Positions 1 through 6,783 of a stretch of 64,000 bases of DNA are shown piece by piece. Under the pieces are notes generated by a model. It saw only the letters and a list, made by a program, of their open reading frames with translations. It ran no database searches and was not told the DNA's origin. The stretch covers positions 633,836 to 697,835 of the forward strand of contig NZ_STGC01000002.1 in assembly GCF_005222805.1 (NCBI RefSeq). The letters are read 5' to 3'. Numbering within the stretch: the first letter of the stretch is position 1; the number at the start of each line of letters is the position of its first letter. The DNA is from Devosia sp. FKR38. GTDB lineage: Bacteria; Pseudomonadota; Alphaproteobacteria; Rhizobiales; Devosiaceae. Position numbers and translations under genes: made by a program.

Positions 1-392
1 ATGTGCTCCAGGGCAGCGGCGTGCGCCTGGCGCTCGAACCGCTCAATGATCGCGTCGATCACAAGGGCTATTATCTCACCAGCACCACCGAGGGTCTCGC
101 CATCTGCGCCGCCGTCAACCGGCCCGAGATCGGGCTGACCTATGACATGTACCATTCCATGGTGATGGGCGAAGACCCCGAAGCGGTCCTCGCCGGCGGA
201 CTCGACCACATCTTTCACGTCCACATCGCCGATCACCCCGGCCGCAACCAGCCCGGCAGCGGCACGCTGCCGCTCAAGCAGAAACTCGCCTGGCTCGAAG
301 CACAGGGCTATGCCGGCCCCGTCGGGCTGGAGTTCAAGCCGACGGGGACGACGGCCGATGCGCTGGCGATGATGCAGGGGAGCTTGGGCTGA
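1..392 (+). CDS. Hydroxypyruvate isomerase-like TIM-barrel protein, 5' truncated by the window edge
   Basis: The last 129 codons of a sugar isomerase/epimerase of the xylose-isomerase-like TIM-barrel superfamily. The reading frame starts at base 3; the N-terminal half lies outside the window. Residues of the usual metal/substrate site are visible, counted from the window edge: Glu12 in ALEPLN, Asp48 and His51 in DMYH, the HVHIADHPGR segment (about 72-81) and Glu110 in GLEFKPTG. This pattern is typical of hydroxypyruvate isomerase (hydroxypyruvate to tartronate semialdehyde), but related epimerases share it, so substrate is inferred. The last 25 codons and the bases after its stop recur in degraded form at 2096-2206. 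Confidence 0.8.
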   Translation, partial: VLQGSGVRLALEPLNDRVDHKGYYLTSTTEGLAICAAVNRPEIGLTYDMYHSMVMGEDPEAVLAGGLDHIFHVHIADHPGRNQPGSGTLPLKQKLAWLEAQGYAGPVGLEFKPTGTTADALAMMQGSLG

Positions 393-404
393 CGTCCTAA
401 AGGT

Positions 405-418
405 CCCGCTCGAGCGGG
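405..418. repeat. Palindromic cassette tag, copy 1
   Basis: Perfect 14-bp palindrome CCCGCTCGAGCGGG lying 13 bases after the isomerase stop. On the minus strand it would encode the PLER part of the family's C-terminal tail, but here it lies outside any gene, downstream of paralogue 1. Confidence 0.6.
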
Positions 419-431
419 AAGGGATAGGCGA

Positions 432-1193
432 CTAGGCCTGATCTCCGCAGCCCAGTTCAACTGGATAGGGGCAAGGCTCCCAGAGGTCGACCAGGCCGAG
501 GCGGTTGACGTTGTGGGCCTCCCACTGTCGTAGCTGGGCTCCAATTGCCGCGCGATCCCCTGATTTACACAGCGCTGCGAGTGCTTTGAGCTCACCAAGC
601 AAGTCCAGATACTCCGTCGCCAGGCGCGAAGTTACTTGTCCCAAGCGGCTATTGGGCCGTTTGGCGAGCAACCGCCGGCCTTCAGCCAGCTCGTTCAGAT
701 AGGCAGCCTCAGTCCGGCGGACCCAATCATCGATGACTTTCGCCGCTTCGGCCATCCGCCCTGCCGCCGCCAGTGCGGGACCGTGGTAGGCGACAAGGCT
801 GTCTAGCCGCGTGAGACCGGTCACGTCGCCGAACCCAGTGCTGCCCTGCGTCTTGTCGAGAAGCGCCTCTATGGACGGAACTTGGTCGAGTCTGCCCGTT
901 AGGGTCTGCAAGACATTGGCGTTCAAGCTGGTCTCGAAGTCGATATCGGTCGTATAGCCAACCCATATCTCGTCGAACCAGGGACGCCCGCGCCAAAAGG
1001 GCGGCGATGGCAAAAAGTCGATATACCAGTAAGGCTTGGGGTGGTTTTTGTCCCAGGAAGCACCGTTGAAATAAATCCAGCGCAGGACGTGGCGCACCGG
1101 CCGCACCACCAGCATGCGCTTACGCAAGATAAGGTCACTGCGCTGCTGGAGAACGGGCCTCAGCCAACGATTGACCTGCGCTGCTGTGGTCAT
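432..1193 (-). CDS. Hypothetical protein, tandem paralogue 1 (WEP tail family)
   Basis: A 253-residue protein of a family I do not recognise, with no signal peptide or membrane segment. The start is set at 1193, where the protein opens MTTAAQVNRW, because the upstream paralogue opens almost identically (MTTAAEVKKW) and because this start overlaps the upstream stop as ATGA (1190-1193). Shared features with that paralogue are an RHV motif near residue 35, SWDK plus an aromatic-rich stretch (PKPYWYIDF), a helical middle ending in a YHGP/YHAP segment, and a C-terminal LWEPCPYPVE. Its last residues differ from the PFPLER ending of the others, yet a PFPLERDL coding tail survives just beyond its stop (about 399-424). 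Function unknown. Confidence 0.7.
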   Translation of the reverse strand: MTTAAQVNRWLRPVLQQRSDLILRKRMLVVRPVRHVLRWIYFNGASWDKNHPKPYWYIDFLPSPPFWRGRPWFDEIWVGYTTDIDFETSLNANVLQTLTGRLDQVPSIEALLDKTQGSTGFGDVTGLTRLDSLVAYHGPALAAAGRMAEAAKVIDDWVRRTEAAYLNELAEGRRLLAKRPNSRLGQVTSRLATEYLDLLGELKALAALCKSGDRAAIGAQLRQWEAHNVNRLGLVDLWEPCPYPVELGCGDQA

Positions 1194-1942
1194 GGGCTCC
1201 GCTCGAGCGGGAAGGGCGTTGGTTCCCAGAGATCGAGAACATTCCAGCGCTCCAGACCCTGCTGCTCCCAACTGTGCAGGAGGGCGACAACCCCGGCTCG
1301 GTCTTGGCCGGCGGATAGCCGCCCCAGCGCTCTGAGATCTTCTAGAAGGGCAAGTTGATGATTGGCCAACGCGACAGCGTCCCGCCCGATGCCGCGCTCT
1401 CGATATCCAGCGATCTGGCGTTCACCCTCGGCACGCAGTGCTTGCCATCGCGGTTCGTGTTGGCTGACAAAGCCTAGCGCGACATCAGCGGCCTCTTCGA
1501 GGCGGCCCAAGGCCGCCAGAACGGGGGCGTGATAGTCAGGGAAATCCTGCAACCGCTCCCAGTTCCCAAAGACCAGAGCTGGCCTTTCGCCCGTCGTGGT
1601 CGCGTCAAAGAAATGGTTCAATGACGCCAGCGGCTTGAGCTTTTCGTCTATGGCGCGTGCCGCCAGTTCGATCAGGGATTTCGTGAATCCTTCCTCGTTC
1701 GATCGCCCGACAAGCAGGTTGCCTCGCCACTTGCCGCCAAAAGTTGCGGCGGGGGGCGTGAAGGGGACAGACGCAAACCAGTAAGGCCGGGGCAGTGTCT
1801 TGTCCCATGATCCCGGAAATGACAGGCCGCAGACGACGTGTCGTATCGGCACAAGAAACAAGTCTCGCCCGCGCAAAACGATGTCATCCCTGCTGGATGT
1901 GAGGGCGCGTGTCCATTTTTTGACTTCAGCTGCAGTCGTCAT
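1190..1942 (-). CDS. Hypothetical protein, tandem paralogue 2 (WEP tail family)
   Basis: A 250-residue protein, clearly paralogous to the next gene downstream on the same strand, with which it shares the N-terminus, the SWDK motif (KTLPRPYWF here), the YHAP segment and a C-terminal LWEPTPFPLERSP. The four-base ATGA overlap suggests translational coupling. No catalytic motif, signal peptide or membrane span is seen; the C-terminal half looks helical. No toxin, transporter or mobile gene lies beside it, so the role cannot be read from context. Tandem immunity-type genes have this general look, but that is only an analogy. Confidence 0.7.
   Translation of the reverse strand: MTTAAEVKKWTRALTSSRDDIVLRGRDLFLVPIRHVVCGLSFPGSWDKTLPRPYWFASVPFTPPAATFGGKWRGNLLVGRSNEEGFTKSLIELAARAIDEKLKPLASLNHFFDATTTGERPALVFGNWERLQDFPDYHAPVLAALGRLEEAADVALGFVSQHEPRWQALRAEGERQIAGYRERGIGRDAVALANHQLALLEDLRALGRLSAGQDRAGVVALLHSWEQQGLERWNVLDLWEPTPFPLERSP
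1199..1210. repeat. Palindromic cassette tag, copy 2
   Basis: Palindrome CCGCTCGAGCGG inside the last codons (PLER) of paralogue 2; same sequence as the tag at 405-418 over its core. Confidence 0.5.
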
Positions 1943-2095
1943 GGCTTCGGGCGACCCTCAATGATGAAGATTGCTACCCGAGGGTATTGTGACACCAGGC
2001 GGTCAGCAATCTCCTTCGGTCTGCACAGGATTGGGTCTTTGCAACCGGTCTTGATGTCATCTTTGCAGATGTCGGAACGTAAGACAGGCCGTACA

Positions 2096-2173
2096 GGCGC
2101 CGTCGGGCTGGAGTTCCGGCCGACGGGTACGACGGCGGATGCGCTCGCGGTGATGCGGGGGAGCTTGGACTGA
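2096..2173 (+). pseudogene. Relic copy of the isomerase gene 3' end
   Basis: About 25 codons repeat the end of the isomerase at the window start: VGLEFRPTGTTADALAVMRG here against VGLEFKPTGTTADALAMMQG there, with the stop codon at the same place and the following bases (to about 2206) also matching. Nothing upstream of about 2096 resembles the rest of the isomerase, so this is a duplicated gene end and not a functional gene. It marks the boundary of the paralogue cluster and implies a past duplication or unequal recombination that carried the gene end with the adjacent cassette tail. Confidence 0.75.
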
Positions 2174-2177
2174 CGTC

Positions 2178-2423
2178 CTAAAGGTCCCGTTCGAGCGGGA
2201 ACGGCGTCGGCTCCCAGTCGTCTTCTACCTCAAGGCGCCGGGCATTCTGCTTTTCCCACTCATGCAGCAGGTGTGCGACTCCGCGCCGGTCGTTGATGCT
2301 GGCGCGGGCGATGAGCTGCCGCATGTCGTCCATCGGCTTGAGGAAATGGTCTGCCAGCCTTATGCGCGATTGTCCCTCGGATCGCTTTCTCGGCTTGCTC
2401 AGCGGGGCTATTCCCTCTTCCAC
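2178..2423 (-). pseudogene. Truncated third paralogue of the WEP tail family
   Basis: An open frame of 81 codons from a GTG at 2423. Its last 55 or so residues align with the ends of the two intact paralogues (HFLKPMDDMRQL against QLALLEDLRAL, then HEWEKQ, DDWEPTPFPLERDL). The first residues do not match, and an in-frame stop lies close upstream, so the N-terminal two thirds is missing. The simplest reading is a remnant left when an array member was lost or replaced. Expression as a short protein cannot be excluded. Confidence 0.55.
2186..2199. repeat. Palindromic cassette tag, copy 3
   Basis: CCCGTTCGAGCGGG, one base different from the copy at 405-418, in the last codons of the truncated third paralogue and at the same distance from the relic isomerase stop as copy 1 is from the intact one. 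Confidence 0.5.
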
Positions 2424-2596
2424 AATTGAGAGCTAGTGCCTTCGTCGTGGTCGACGAAAGGACAGTCTCACTCCTAAGTTCCAGCCGCATGTATCAAACA
2501 CACTGATTGCCACTTCCGGGGAGAATGCGAATTGCAGACTCAGGTTGGTTGTTCTTTCGTGCCACTATGCATCGTCAGGACATTTGGAGAATTCGG

Positions 2597-2887
2597 ATGG
2601 CAGAAGACGGCGAAGCGCGCGCAAAGGCGTTGCCGGTATCACTAGACGACGTGAAAGCCGCGTACAGCGGACCTGCCCATGCAGTAAATCGTTTCATAAG
2701 CATCCCAACGGGCATCGGCTTTCGTGTCGCCTTTCTGGAATTCTTCGACGAAGCGTACAGTCCCGAGTTTCGGTCGGCCATTTTTCTCAGCTACCCAGAT
2801 ATGGTGTCCTTAAGGGACCTACTCACGGCGCAGATAGAGCGAACTGAGAAGACAGAGGGGAGCCCAAGTGGCTACAGCGAAGTCTAG
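2597..2887 (+). CDS. Small hypothetical protein overlapping a membrane protein gene
   Basis: A 96-residue soluble protein of unknown family. The start at 2597 (MAEDGEARAKALPV) is preferred over an in-frame start at 2507 because the upstream residues look non-coding. A central segment (GFRVAFLEFFD, about 51-61, then SAIFLSYPDMVSLRDLL) suggests a small mixed alpha/beta fold. Its end overlaps the next gene by 20 bases (2868-2887), so the two are probably co-translated and may work together. Codon use is visibly less GC-rich than in flanking genes, in line with recent acquisition. Confidence 0.5.
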   Translation: MAEDGEARAKALPVSLDDVKAAYSGPAHAVNRFISIPTGIGFRVAFLEFFDEAYSPEFRSAIFLSYPDMVSLRDLLTAQIERTEKTEGSPSGYSEV

Positions 2888-3323
2888 CGCAGCCGCTGGC
2901 GCCGCAGTTAGTCACCCAGCAATCGCGGAAGCTGCAGCCTCATCGCGGCCCCGCTCTGTCAAGCGAGAGGCGGCCGCGAAAGGTGCACAGGTCAATGCGA
3001 ACTATCTCGATAGAGACTTGCCGACGGTGGGCGTCGCCGTTGAAGACCTAGAGGACTTCATGGACTCTTCAGCCGAAGAGTTGGGGCAATTCTCGGTTGG
3101 TGGCTTTCTTGCATCCGGATCGTTTTGGCTCGGCATCGAGCGCTTAGCCACAATTCCGAACGCGCTAGAAGGCGACCTACTTTTTTGGATCTGTGTCGTC
3201 GCCTTATTTGCTGGGGCAACAATTAGTTACTTTGGACTTCGACAGCTGCACCGCAGGCAGCGGCGGATAGGACGAATTATCCAAGCCGCAAAATCTAAAG
3301 CCGCAGGCCGGCAGTCCCTATAA
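2868..3323 (+). CDS. Hypothetical membrane protein with two transmembrane helices
   Basis: A 151-residue protein starting at a GTG inside the end of the preceding gene. The N-terminal 60 residues are Ala/Ser-rich and probably disordered. They are followed by an acidic stretch (VEDLEDFMDSSAEELG) and two hydrophobic spans, about 78-98 and 104-124 (LLFWICVVALFAGATI). A basic tail, RQLHRRQRRIGR, follows, suggesting a cytoplasmic C-terminus. No known family was recognised. The pair with the preceding gene sits at the edge of the accessory stretch and ends one base before the convergent sugar-kinase gene. Confidence 0.55.
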   Translation: MATAKSSAAAGAAVSHPAIAEAAASSRPRSVKREAAAKGAQVNANYLDRDLPTVGVAVEDLEDFMDSSAEELGQFSVGGFLASGSFWLGIERLATIPNALEGDLLFWICVVALFAGATISYFGLRQLHRRQRRIGRIIQAAKSKAAGRQSL

Positions 3324-3324
3324 G

Positions 3325-4329
3325 CTACCCCACCAGCCCATGCTGCCGCGTCAGGTCGTGCAGATCGACCAGCGGGCGGGCGCCGATGTGGGAGATCACT
3401 TCGCTGGCCGCTAGGCACCCGGTCTTGAGCGCGGTTTCCAGCGTCTGGCCCCGCGCCATGCCGAGCAGGAAGCCGGCGGCGAAGAGGTCGCCGGCGCCGG
3501 TGGCATCAACCACATGATCGATGGGGAAGGCGGGCACCGAGGTCACTTCGCCATTGTGCACCACCATGGCGCCGTCGGCGCCCATGGTGATGGCGGCCAG
3601 TTCGGTGTCCTTGGCGATCTGGCGCACGGCCTCGCCCAGATCATCGGTCTGGTAGAGCGATTTCAGCTCATGGATATTGGCAAAGACATAGTCGATGGTT
3701 TTGGACCGCATCAGGTCGAGGAATTCGGCGCGATAGCGGTCAACGCAGAAGGGATCGCTGAGCGTAAAGGCGGTGGCGCGCTCTTCCTTATGGGCGTAGT
3801 GGGCGGCCAAAACGAAGGCCTTCTTGGCCTCCAGCGGGTCCCACAGGAAGCCTTCCATATAGGTGATGGCGGCGGCGCCGATCTCGTCGGGGCGGATGTC
3901 CTGCTCGGTGAGCTGCTGGCAGGCGCCGAGATAGGTGTTCATGGTGCGCTCGCCATCGTCGGTGACGAAGATCATGCAGCGGGCGGTCAGCGCGCCGTTC
4001 TTGAGGCGGCTGGTGGCGTAATGAACGCCAATCTCATTGAAATCATTCTCGAAATCATCGCCCAGCCCGTCGTCGGCCACCTTGCCGACAAAGGCGGCGC
4101 GGCCACCGAGCGAGGCGACGCCGGCCGCCGTATTGGCGGCGCTGCCGCCCGAGATCTGCTGACGGTTGAGCGGCATCTTGCCATAGAGGTCTTCAGCCCG
4201 ATCGGTATCGATCAGATGCATGATGCCCTTGTTCATGCCCTCCCCGATGATGAAGCTCTCGTCCACCGGAACGATGATGTCGACAATGGCATTGCCGATG
4301 GTGAGAACGTCAAAGCGGGTCTGGGTCAT
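3325..4329 (-). CDS. PfkB-family carbohydrate kinase, adenosine kinase type
   Basis: A 334-residue ribokinase-fold enzyme, near the usual length. The first PfkB signature is visible as GGSAANTAAGVASLGG (61-76) and the second as DATGAGDLFAAGF (275-287), in which Asp281 is the expected catalytic base. CMIFVTDDGERTMNTYLGA around 118-136 is the stretch that in alphaproteobacteria usually accompanies annotation as adenosine kinase (adenosine plus ATP to AMP plus ADP). Substrate is inferred, since PfkB members differ by few residues. It stands alone, converging with the small membrane protein gene. Confidence 0.85.
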   Translation of the reverse strand: MTQTRFDVLTIGNAIVDIIVPVDESFIIGEGMNKGIMHLIDTDRAEDLYGKMPLNRQQISGGSAANTAAGVASLGGRAAFVGKVADDGLGDDFENDFNEIGVHYATSRLKNGALTARCMIFVTDDGERTMNTYLGACQQLTEQDIRPDEIGAAAITYMEGFLWDPLEAKKAFVLAAHYAHKEERATAFTLSDPFCVDRYRAEFLDLMRSKTIDYVFANIHELKSLYQTDDLGEAVRQIAKDTELAAITMGADGAMVVHNGEVTSVPAFPIDHVVDATGAGDLFAAGFLLGMARGQTLETALKTGCLAASEVISHIGARPLVDLHDLTRQHGLVG

Positions 4330-4401
4330 ATGTCTGTGCAGCTGGAAACGGGCCGAGGGCCGGTTTAGTGGATTATGACGTTTGGCGCAACGCAGGCTGG
4401 C

Positions 4402-4962
4402 TCAGCGCCGGGCCAGGACCTGTTCGATCAGTTGCTCAAGGGTTTCATCGGGCCGCAGCGCAATCTGCTCGTCGAGCAGCAGCACCGCCAGGCCATGCAC
4501 CTTGGACCAGGCGGCGAGCGCCGCAATGCGGCCGGCGGTGGTATAGCCGCCGCTGACCTGGCGCAGCGTGGCAAAGGCCGCCTCGGCGGCCATGCGCAGG
4601 CCGGGGCGATTGTCGCGCTTGAGCTGGGCGGCAAACATCAGGCGGAACAGCGCCCGGTTGCCCAGGGCAAAGCGCAGATAGGCCTGGCCCATGGCCAGCA
4701 GCGGATCGGCCGGACTGCTCTCGGCCACGGCGCGCATCTCGGCGGTAAATTTCTGAAAGCCCGTCACCGCCAGGGCTTCGAGCAGGCCGGCGCGGCTATC
4801 GAAATGGCGATAGGGCGCGGCCGGGGAGACGCCGACCGCCCGCGCCAGATCGCGCAGGCCCAGGCCGGCCTCGCCCTCGCTGTCCAGGATAAGCAGCGCC
4901 GCCGTCAGCAGGGCATTGCGCAGATCGCCGTGATGATAGGGGGCATTGGCGGATGTTGACAT
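4402..4962 (-). CDS. TetR/AcrR-family transcriptional regulator
   Basis: A 186-residue regulator. Residues 10-60 form the TetR DNA-binding domain: YHHGDLRNALL, then a helix-turn-helix with LRDLARAVGVSPAAPYRHF (37-55). The C-terminal ligand/dimer domain carries the LFRLMFAAQL pattern typical of the TetR C-terminal WHG-type domain. It is divergent from the DUF2214 membrane gene, and a perfect inverted repeat (4981-5005) lies between the two starts, so repression of that gene and of itself is the likely role. Ligand unknown. Confidence 0.85.
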   Translation of the reverse strand: MSTSANAPYHHGDLRNALLTAALLILDSEGEAGLGLRDLARAVGVSPAAPYRHFDSRAGLLEALAVTGFQKFTAEMRAVAESSPADPLLAMGQAYLRFALGNRALFRLMFAAQLKRDNRPGLRMAAEAAFATLRQVSGGYTTAGRIAALAAWSKVHGLAVLLLDEQIALRPDETLEQLIEQVLARR

Positions 4963-4980
4963 TGTTCACATGACTCTGCA

Positions 4981-5005
4981 GATATGTATGCACTGATTAC
5001 ATATC
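4981..5005. promoter_or_regulatory. Operator-like inverted repeat between tetR-type gene and DUF2214 gene
   Basis: GATATGTA-N9-TACATATC, perfect 8-bp arms, 19 bases before the regulator start and 18 bases before the DUF2214 start. Size, symmetry and position fit a TetR-type operator. The alternative start of the membrane gene at 4984 would put the operator inside the coding region, which is one reason for choosing 5023. Confidence 0.55.
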
Positions 5006-5022
5006 ATCGGGCGAGGCTGCAA

Positions 5023-5478
5023 ATGGATATCGATCTGGGTCTGGCCATGGCGCACCATCTGGCGGTGTTTAGCCTGGTGGGCATTGTCGCCGTTGAGTTC
5101 GCGCTGCTGCGGCCGGGCCTGGGCAGCGCGCCGCTCAAGCGGCTGGCGATGATCGACCGCGCCTATGGCCTCCTCGCCATCCTGGTGGTGGTGGCGGGCC
5201 TGATGCGCGTGTTCATGGGCGCCACCGATGCCGGCTATTACCTGGGCAACCACGCCTTCTGGGGCAAGATGGTGCTGTTTGTGCTGGTGGGTCTCTTCTC
5301 CATCCAGCCCACCCTCGCCATCCTTGGCTGGGCCAAGCGCCTCAAGGCTGATCCCGGCTATGTCGTTCCCGATGCCGAGGTGGCCCGCAGCCGGCGGTTC
5401 CTGCATCTCGAAATCATCGGCCTCTTTCTGATCCCGCTGTTTGCCGCCGGCATGGCGCGCGGCTATGGCGCCGCCTGA
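5023..5478 (+). CDS. DUF2214-family integral membrane protein
   Basis: A 151-residue polytopic protein with four predicted transmembrane helices: about 8-27 (MAHHLAVFSLVGIVAVEFALL), 45-66, 78-98 (FWGKMVLFVLVGLFSI) and 126-145. The AMAHHL start, the RAYGLLA stretch and the GYYLGNHAFWGKM segment fit the DUF2214 family of unknown function. The start at 5023 has a GGGCGAGG ribosome-binding sequence at a good distance. It is probably controlled by the divergent TetR regulator and ends three bases before the convergent nth gene. Confidence 0.8.
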   Translation: MDIDLGLAMAHHLAVFSLVGIVAVEFALLRPGLGSAPLKRLAMIDRAYGLLAILVVVAGLMRVFMGATDAGYYLGNHAFWGKMVLFVLVGLFSIQPTLAILGWAKRLKADPGYVVPDAEVARSRRFLHLEIIGLFLIPLFAAGMARGYGAA

Positions 5479-5481
5479 ACC

Positions 5482-6171
5482 TTACACATGGGCCGGCAAC
5501 GGCTTGTTGGGCGCCGGCGTCTTGGGGCTATAGCGGCACCATTGTGCAATCGGGCAGCGCCAGCATTCGGGCGTGCGCGCCTTGCAGATATAGCGCCCGT
5601 GCAGGATCAGCCAGTGATGCGCATGCAGCATATATTGGGGCGGAATGGTCTTGAGCAGGATCTGTTCCACCGCCAGGGGCGTTGATGCCACCGCCATGCC
5701 CGTGCGGTTGCCGACGCGGAACAGGTGCGTGTCCACGGCGATGGTGGGCTGCTTGAAGAAGATGTTGAGCACCACATTGGCGGTCTTGCGACCGACACCG
5801 GGCAGGGCCTCGAGCGCGTCGCGGTCCGCTGGCACTTCCCCGCCATGCAACTCGAGCAATTGCTGGCTCAAGAGAAACACATTCTTGGCCTTGGTGCGGA
5901 ACAGGCCAATGGTGCGCACCTCCTGCTCGATGGCGGCCTGGCCCAGCGCCACCATGGCGGCCGGATTGGGCGCCAGTTCGAACAGGCGCTTGGTCGCCTT
6001 GTTGACGCCGACGTCCGTCGCCTGGGCCGAGAGCACCACCGCCACCAGCAGGGTAAAGGCGTTGACATAGTCCAGCTCGCCCTTGGGCTCGGGCTCGATG
6101 GCATGGAAGCGCTCGAAAATCGCCGCGACATCGGCCTTGGGCAGGGGCTTCACTTTTTTGCTGGCAGGCAT
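5482..6171 (-). CDS. nth: Endonuclease III (DNA glycosylase/AP lyase)
   Basis: A 229-residue enzyme of base-excision repair that removes oxidised pyrimidines and nicks the abasic site. The helix-hairpin-helix LPGVGRKTANVV (123-134) contains the catalytic Lys129, and Asp147 lies in AVDTHLFRV. The [4Fe-4S] ligands Cys196, Cys203, Cys206 and Cys212 have the canonical C-X6-C-X2-C-X5-C spacing. The start at 6171 (MPASKKVKPLPKA) has GGTGAG just upstream; a longer frame from 6273 has an atypical N-terminus and was not chosen. It is divergent from the DUF2244 gene. Confidence 0.95.
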   Translation of the reverse strand: MPASKKVKPLPKADVAAIFERFHAIEPEPKGELDYVNAFTLLVAVVLSAQATDVGVNKATKRLFELAPNPAAMVALGQAAIEQEVRTIGLFRTKAKNVFLLSQQLLELHGGEVPADRDALEALPGVGRKTANVVLNIFFKQPTIAVDTHLFRVGNRTGMAVASTPLAVEQILLKTIPPQYMLHAHHWLILHGRYICKARTPECWRCPIAQWCRYSPKTPAPNKPLPAHV

Positions 6172-6224
6172 TCTCACCGCTCCGATTCTGGCGCTATAGT
6201 TAAAGGGGAGAGAGCCCCGCGCCA

Positions 6225-6710
6225 ATGCACACCACCACGACAACCACGCCGCTGTTTGCGGCCGAGCTGACACCGCATCGCGGCATGAGCCGGCGCGATG
6301 GCTGGCTGCTGGGCGTTCTGGCGCTGGTGCTGTTCCTGGCGCCGTGGTTCCTGCTGCTGCCTGTCGAGCTGGCCGTGGTGGCCGGCGTGATGGCGCTGGC
6401 CGGCCTGGGCATGGTTGTCGTGCTGGCCCGGCGCGGTCGCAGCCGGCGGCGCGAACATATCACCGTCTGGGCCGATCAGGTCGAGCTGCTCGCCACCGAC
6501 GAGCGCGGGTTGCGCACGCTCAAGCGCTTCCAGCCCGCCAGCGTGCGCCTGCTGCTCACCCGCGATGCCGATGAAAAGACCACTGCGGTGCAATTGCGCC
6601 ATGGCAAGGATGTGGTCGAGGTCGGGGCTTTCCTCAGCCTTGAGGATCGCTCCAGTTTCGGCCGGGCGCTGGGCACCGCGCTGCGGCAGGCCCGCGCGCA
6701 GCGCCGGTAA
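6225..6710 (+). CDS. DUF2244 domain-containing membrane protein
   Basis: A 161-residue protein. The N-terminal AAELTPHRGMSRRDG motif (about 12-26) followed by two closely spaced hydrophobic spans (27-44 and 47-67, split by a Pro-Trp turn) and a basic RRGRSRRREH loop is the DUF2244 signature. The soluble C-terminal half resembles a PH-like fold. In alphaproteobacteria the family is often a neighbour of nth, as here, 53 bases away and divergent. Function is unknown. Confidence 0.85.
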   Translation: MHTTTTTTPLFAAELTPHRGMSRRDGWLLGVLALVLFLAPWFLLLPVELAVVAGVMALAGLGMVVVLARRGRSRRREHITVWADQVELLATDERGLRTLKRFQPASVRLLLTRDADEKTTAVQLRHGKDVVEVGAFLSLEDRSSFGRALGTALRQARAQRR

Positions 6711-6783
6711 AAACCGGGTCGCCGCGGACTCAGTCCCGCGCTAGACCGGCAGCTCTGACTGTCCTGCATCACCGGGTGCCCCC

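Noticed and set aside
432..2423. Calling the paralogue array an immunity or toxin-antitoxin system
   Set aside because: No toxin, secretion or recombinase gene is adjacent and the proteins match no immunity family I know; only the tandem layout is similar.
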